Shown: positions 63,032 to 64,000 of the stretch, piece by piece
Position numbering within the stretch: position 1 is the stretch's first letter
Layout: every line of letters starts with the position of its first letter
DNA from: CAVQFO01 sp963711725
Lineage (GTDB): Bacteria; Pseudomonadota; Gammaproteobacteria; Nitrococcales; Aquisalimonadaceae
DNA length: 64,000 nt
Direction: 5' to 3'
NCBI GenBank assembly: GCA_963711725.1
Contig: CAVQFO010000025.1
Span: 1 to 64,000 of the forward strand
Position numbers and translations under genes: made by a program
The notes under the pieces: generated by a model
Seen by the model: only the letters and a program-made list of their open reading frames with translations
Database searches by the model: none
Told to the model about the DNA's origin: nothing

Positions 63032-64000
63032 ATGAGCGACGACAACAACTTTGATACCTGGGTCACCGAAACATGGTCTCCGAACCGCTTTGACAAAGCC
63101 TCTGCGGAAGCTCAGCGCCGGACCTTCGCGGAACAGATTCGCGGCCTGTATCAGCTAACTCATTACGGCGTAGCGACCACCATCGTTATCGCCGCCCTGG
63201 TCGCTTCGGTACTGGTCATCCACGACTCGGCGGCCACCGGCCTCGGCTGGATGGGGGCCGTAAGCCTTGTCGCGGTCGGCCGGTTTCTGCTTTCCCGCCG
63301 GTTCTTCCGTCTCAACCCACCGATCAGCGAACTTCGGCGCTGGGCCGGCCTTTCGGCGGTCGCCGCCGGCATGCAGGGCGCGACCTGGGCCGCGCTGGTG
63401 GTGTTGGCCCTGCACAGCCCGGTGGGTTCGGACTTCGCCATGGCGGTATTCGTGGCATCGGGCTTCGCCTTCGGCGGTCTAGCCACGTTGGGTTCCTATA
63501 TCCCCGCCTACCTCGCTTTCTCGCTGCCGATCTTCGCCACCGCGTTCGTCGCCTTTCTACTGGTGCCAACACCGGTCGGCTGGCTGGTCACCGTAGTAAT
63601 TGTCGTGTTCTCCCTGACAATGATATCCGCGGTCTTCTCCGCATCGCGTACCTTGCGAAGCTCCCTTCTGGCCCGCCACGAAAATCGTGAACTGATCCGT
63701 ACGCTGTCCGAGGAAACCGAACGGGTCCAGGTCACGCTGCGCTCCATCGGCGACGGCGTCATCACTGCCGACACCGAGGAGCGGGTGACCTACCTCAACC
63801 CCATGGCCGAGGCCCTGACCGGCTGGACCGATGAGGAAGCCAAGGGGCGCACCCTTTCCGAGGTACTGACCCTGATTCACGAAACCACCCGCGACGCACT
63901 GCCGGACCTGGGCCGCCATTGCCTGAACCGGGGCCAGACCGTGGTGCCCGAAGGTGAGTGCTGCCTACTGGACCGTTACGGGGAGCGGGAGTTTTCCGTC
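63032..64000 (+). CDS. Membrane PAS-domain sensor protein, N-terminal part (runs off the window)
   Basis: At least 323 aa are present. A soluble N-terminus (MSDDNNFDTWVTETWSPNRFD) is followed by about six to seven hydrophobic helices in pairs (about 45-210), a short coiled linker (RTLRSSLLARHENRELIRTLSEETERVQVTL) and a PAS domain (SIGDGVITADTEERVTYLNPMAEALTGWTDEEAKGRTL). This is the usual front end of a membrane-anchored GGDEF/EAL protein or histidine kinase. The output domain is outside the window. It lies next to a diguanylate cyclase, so a c-di-GMP output is a fair guess. Confidence 0.8.
   Translation, partial: MSDDNNFDTWVTETWSPNRFDKASAEAQRRTFAEQIRGLYQLTHYGVATTIVIAALVASVLVIHDSAATGLGWMGAVSLVAVGRFLLSRRFFRLNPPISELRRWAGLSAVAAGMQGATWAALVVLALHSPVGSDFAMAVFVASGFAFGGLATLGSYIPAYLAFSLPIFATAFVAFLLVPTPVGWLVTVVIVVFSLTMISAVFSASRTLRSSLLARHENRELIRTLSEETERVQVTLRSIGDGVITADTEERVTYLNPMAEALTGWTDEEAKGRTLSEVLTLIHETTRDALPDLGRHCLNRGQTVVPEGECCLLDRYGEREFSV

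Overview
The window is a high-GC (roughly two-thirds G+C), gene-dense stretch of a Gram-negative proteobacterial chromosome. A gammaproteobacterium, perhaps of the Chromatiales/Ectothiorhodospiraceae type, is my best guess. The hints are an outer-membrane porin, a SPOR/AAA cell-envelope protein, a tRNA-Glu with a textbook sigma70 promoter, an NsrR-like operator, GTAGGAGCGG-type REP hairpins, aerobic CobST and a cytoplasmic SoeABC sulfite dehydrogenase. The taxonomic call is inference. Six reading-frame breaks in otherwise intact genes (two in the acyl-CoA ligase at 1-605, one each in xsc, cobT, the TAXI receptor and selO) look more like consensus errors than decay.

Region 1 (1-22.5 kb) is a C2-sulfonate catabolic island. 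It holds the 3' end of an acyl-CoA ligase (sulfoacetate-CoA ligase candidate), a porin, a TauE/SafE exporter, xsc (sulfoacetaldehyde acetyltransferase), cobS-cobT diverging from xsc, an IclR regulator, a GMC dehydrogenase (isethionate dehydrogenase candidate), a second IclR, pta-thiC, an alpha/beta hydrolase, a three-component TRAP transporter, a CBS-BON protein, a third IclR and a second TauE/SafE exporter. Two more parts lie at 38-44.5 kb: an acylating sulfoacetaldehyde dehydrogenase (sauS) and soeABC. The inferred flow is isethionate or sulfoacetate to sulfoacetaldehyde, Xsc to acetyl phosphate plus sulfite, Pta to acetyl-CoA, and sulfite either oxidised by SoeABC or exported by TauE. Six copies of a 17-bp inverted repeat (TGAGAC-N5-GTNTCA type) lie in promoters of this system and may be an IclR-family operator defining a regulon.

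Region 2 (22.6-37 kb) is a long minus-strand operon of unknown substrate, divergent from a LysR regulator: BKACE (DUF849), SDR, TAXI receptor, fused TRAP permease, a biotin-less BCCP-like protein, ADP-forming acyl-CoA synthetase, thiolase, BCCP, biotin carboxylase, an OadA/PycB-type carboxyltransferase and a GST. It looks like uptake and cleavage of a beta-hydroxy or beta-keto acid coupled to a split biotin carboxylase. It is the larger unexplained system here. bioC follows LysR.

Region 3 (45-51 kb) has a serine hydrolase, a class V aminotransferase, an SDR, a PaaI-type thioesterase and an acyl-CoA ligase, separated by copies of a palindromic repeat. One repeat pair forms a 277-bp MITE-like element. 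Region 4 (51.5-58.1 kb) holds a probable NO-responsive hemerythrin/FmdE-like pair, an SRAP protein and a translationally coupled three-gene operon: PLP decarboxylase, TPR-like ATP-grasp ligase, PLP fold-type-I enzyme. That operon is a candidate for an undescribed small-molecule pathway. The window ends with selO, tRNA-Glu, an AAA-SPOR protein, a diguanylate cyclase and the start of a membrane PAS sensor. No CRISPR array, prophage, transposase or rRNA gene was seen.
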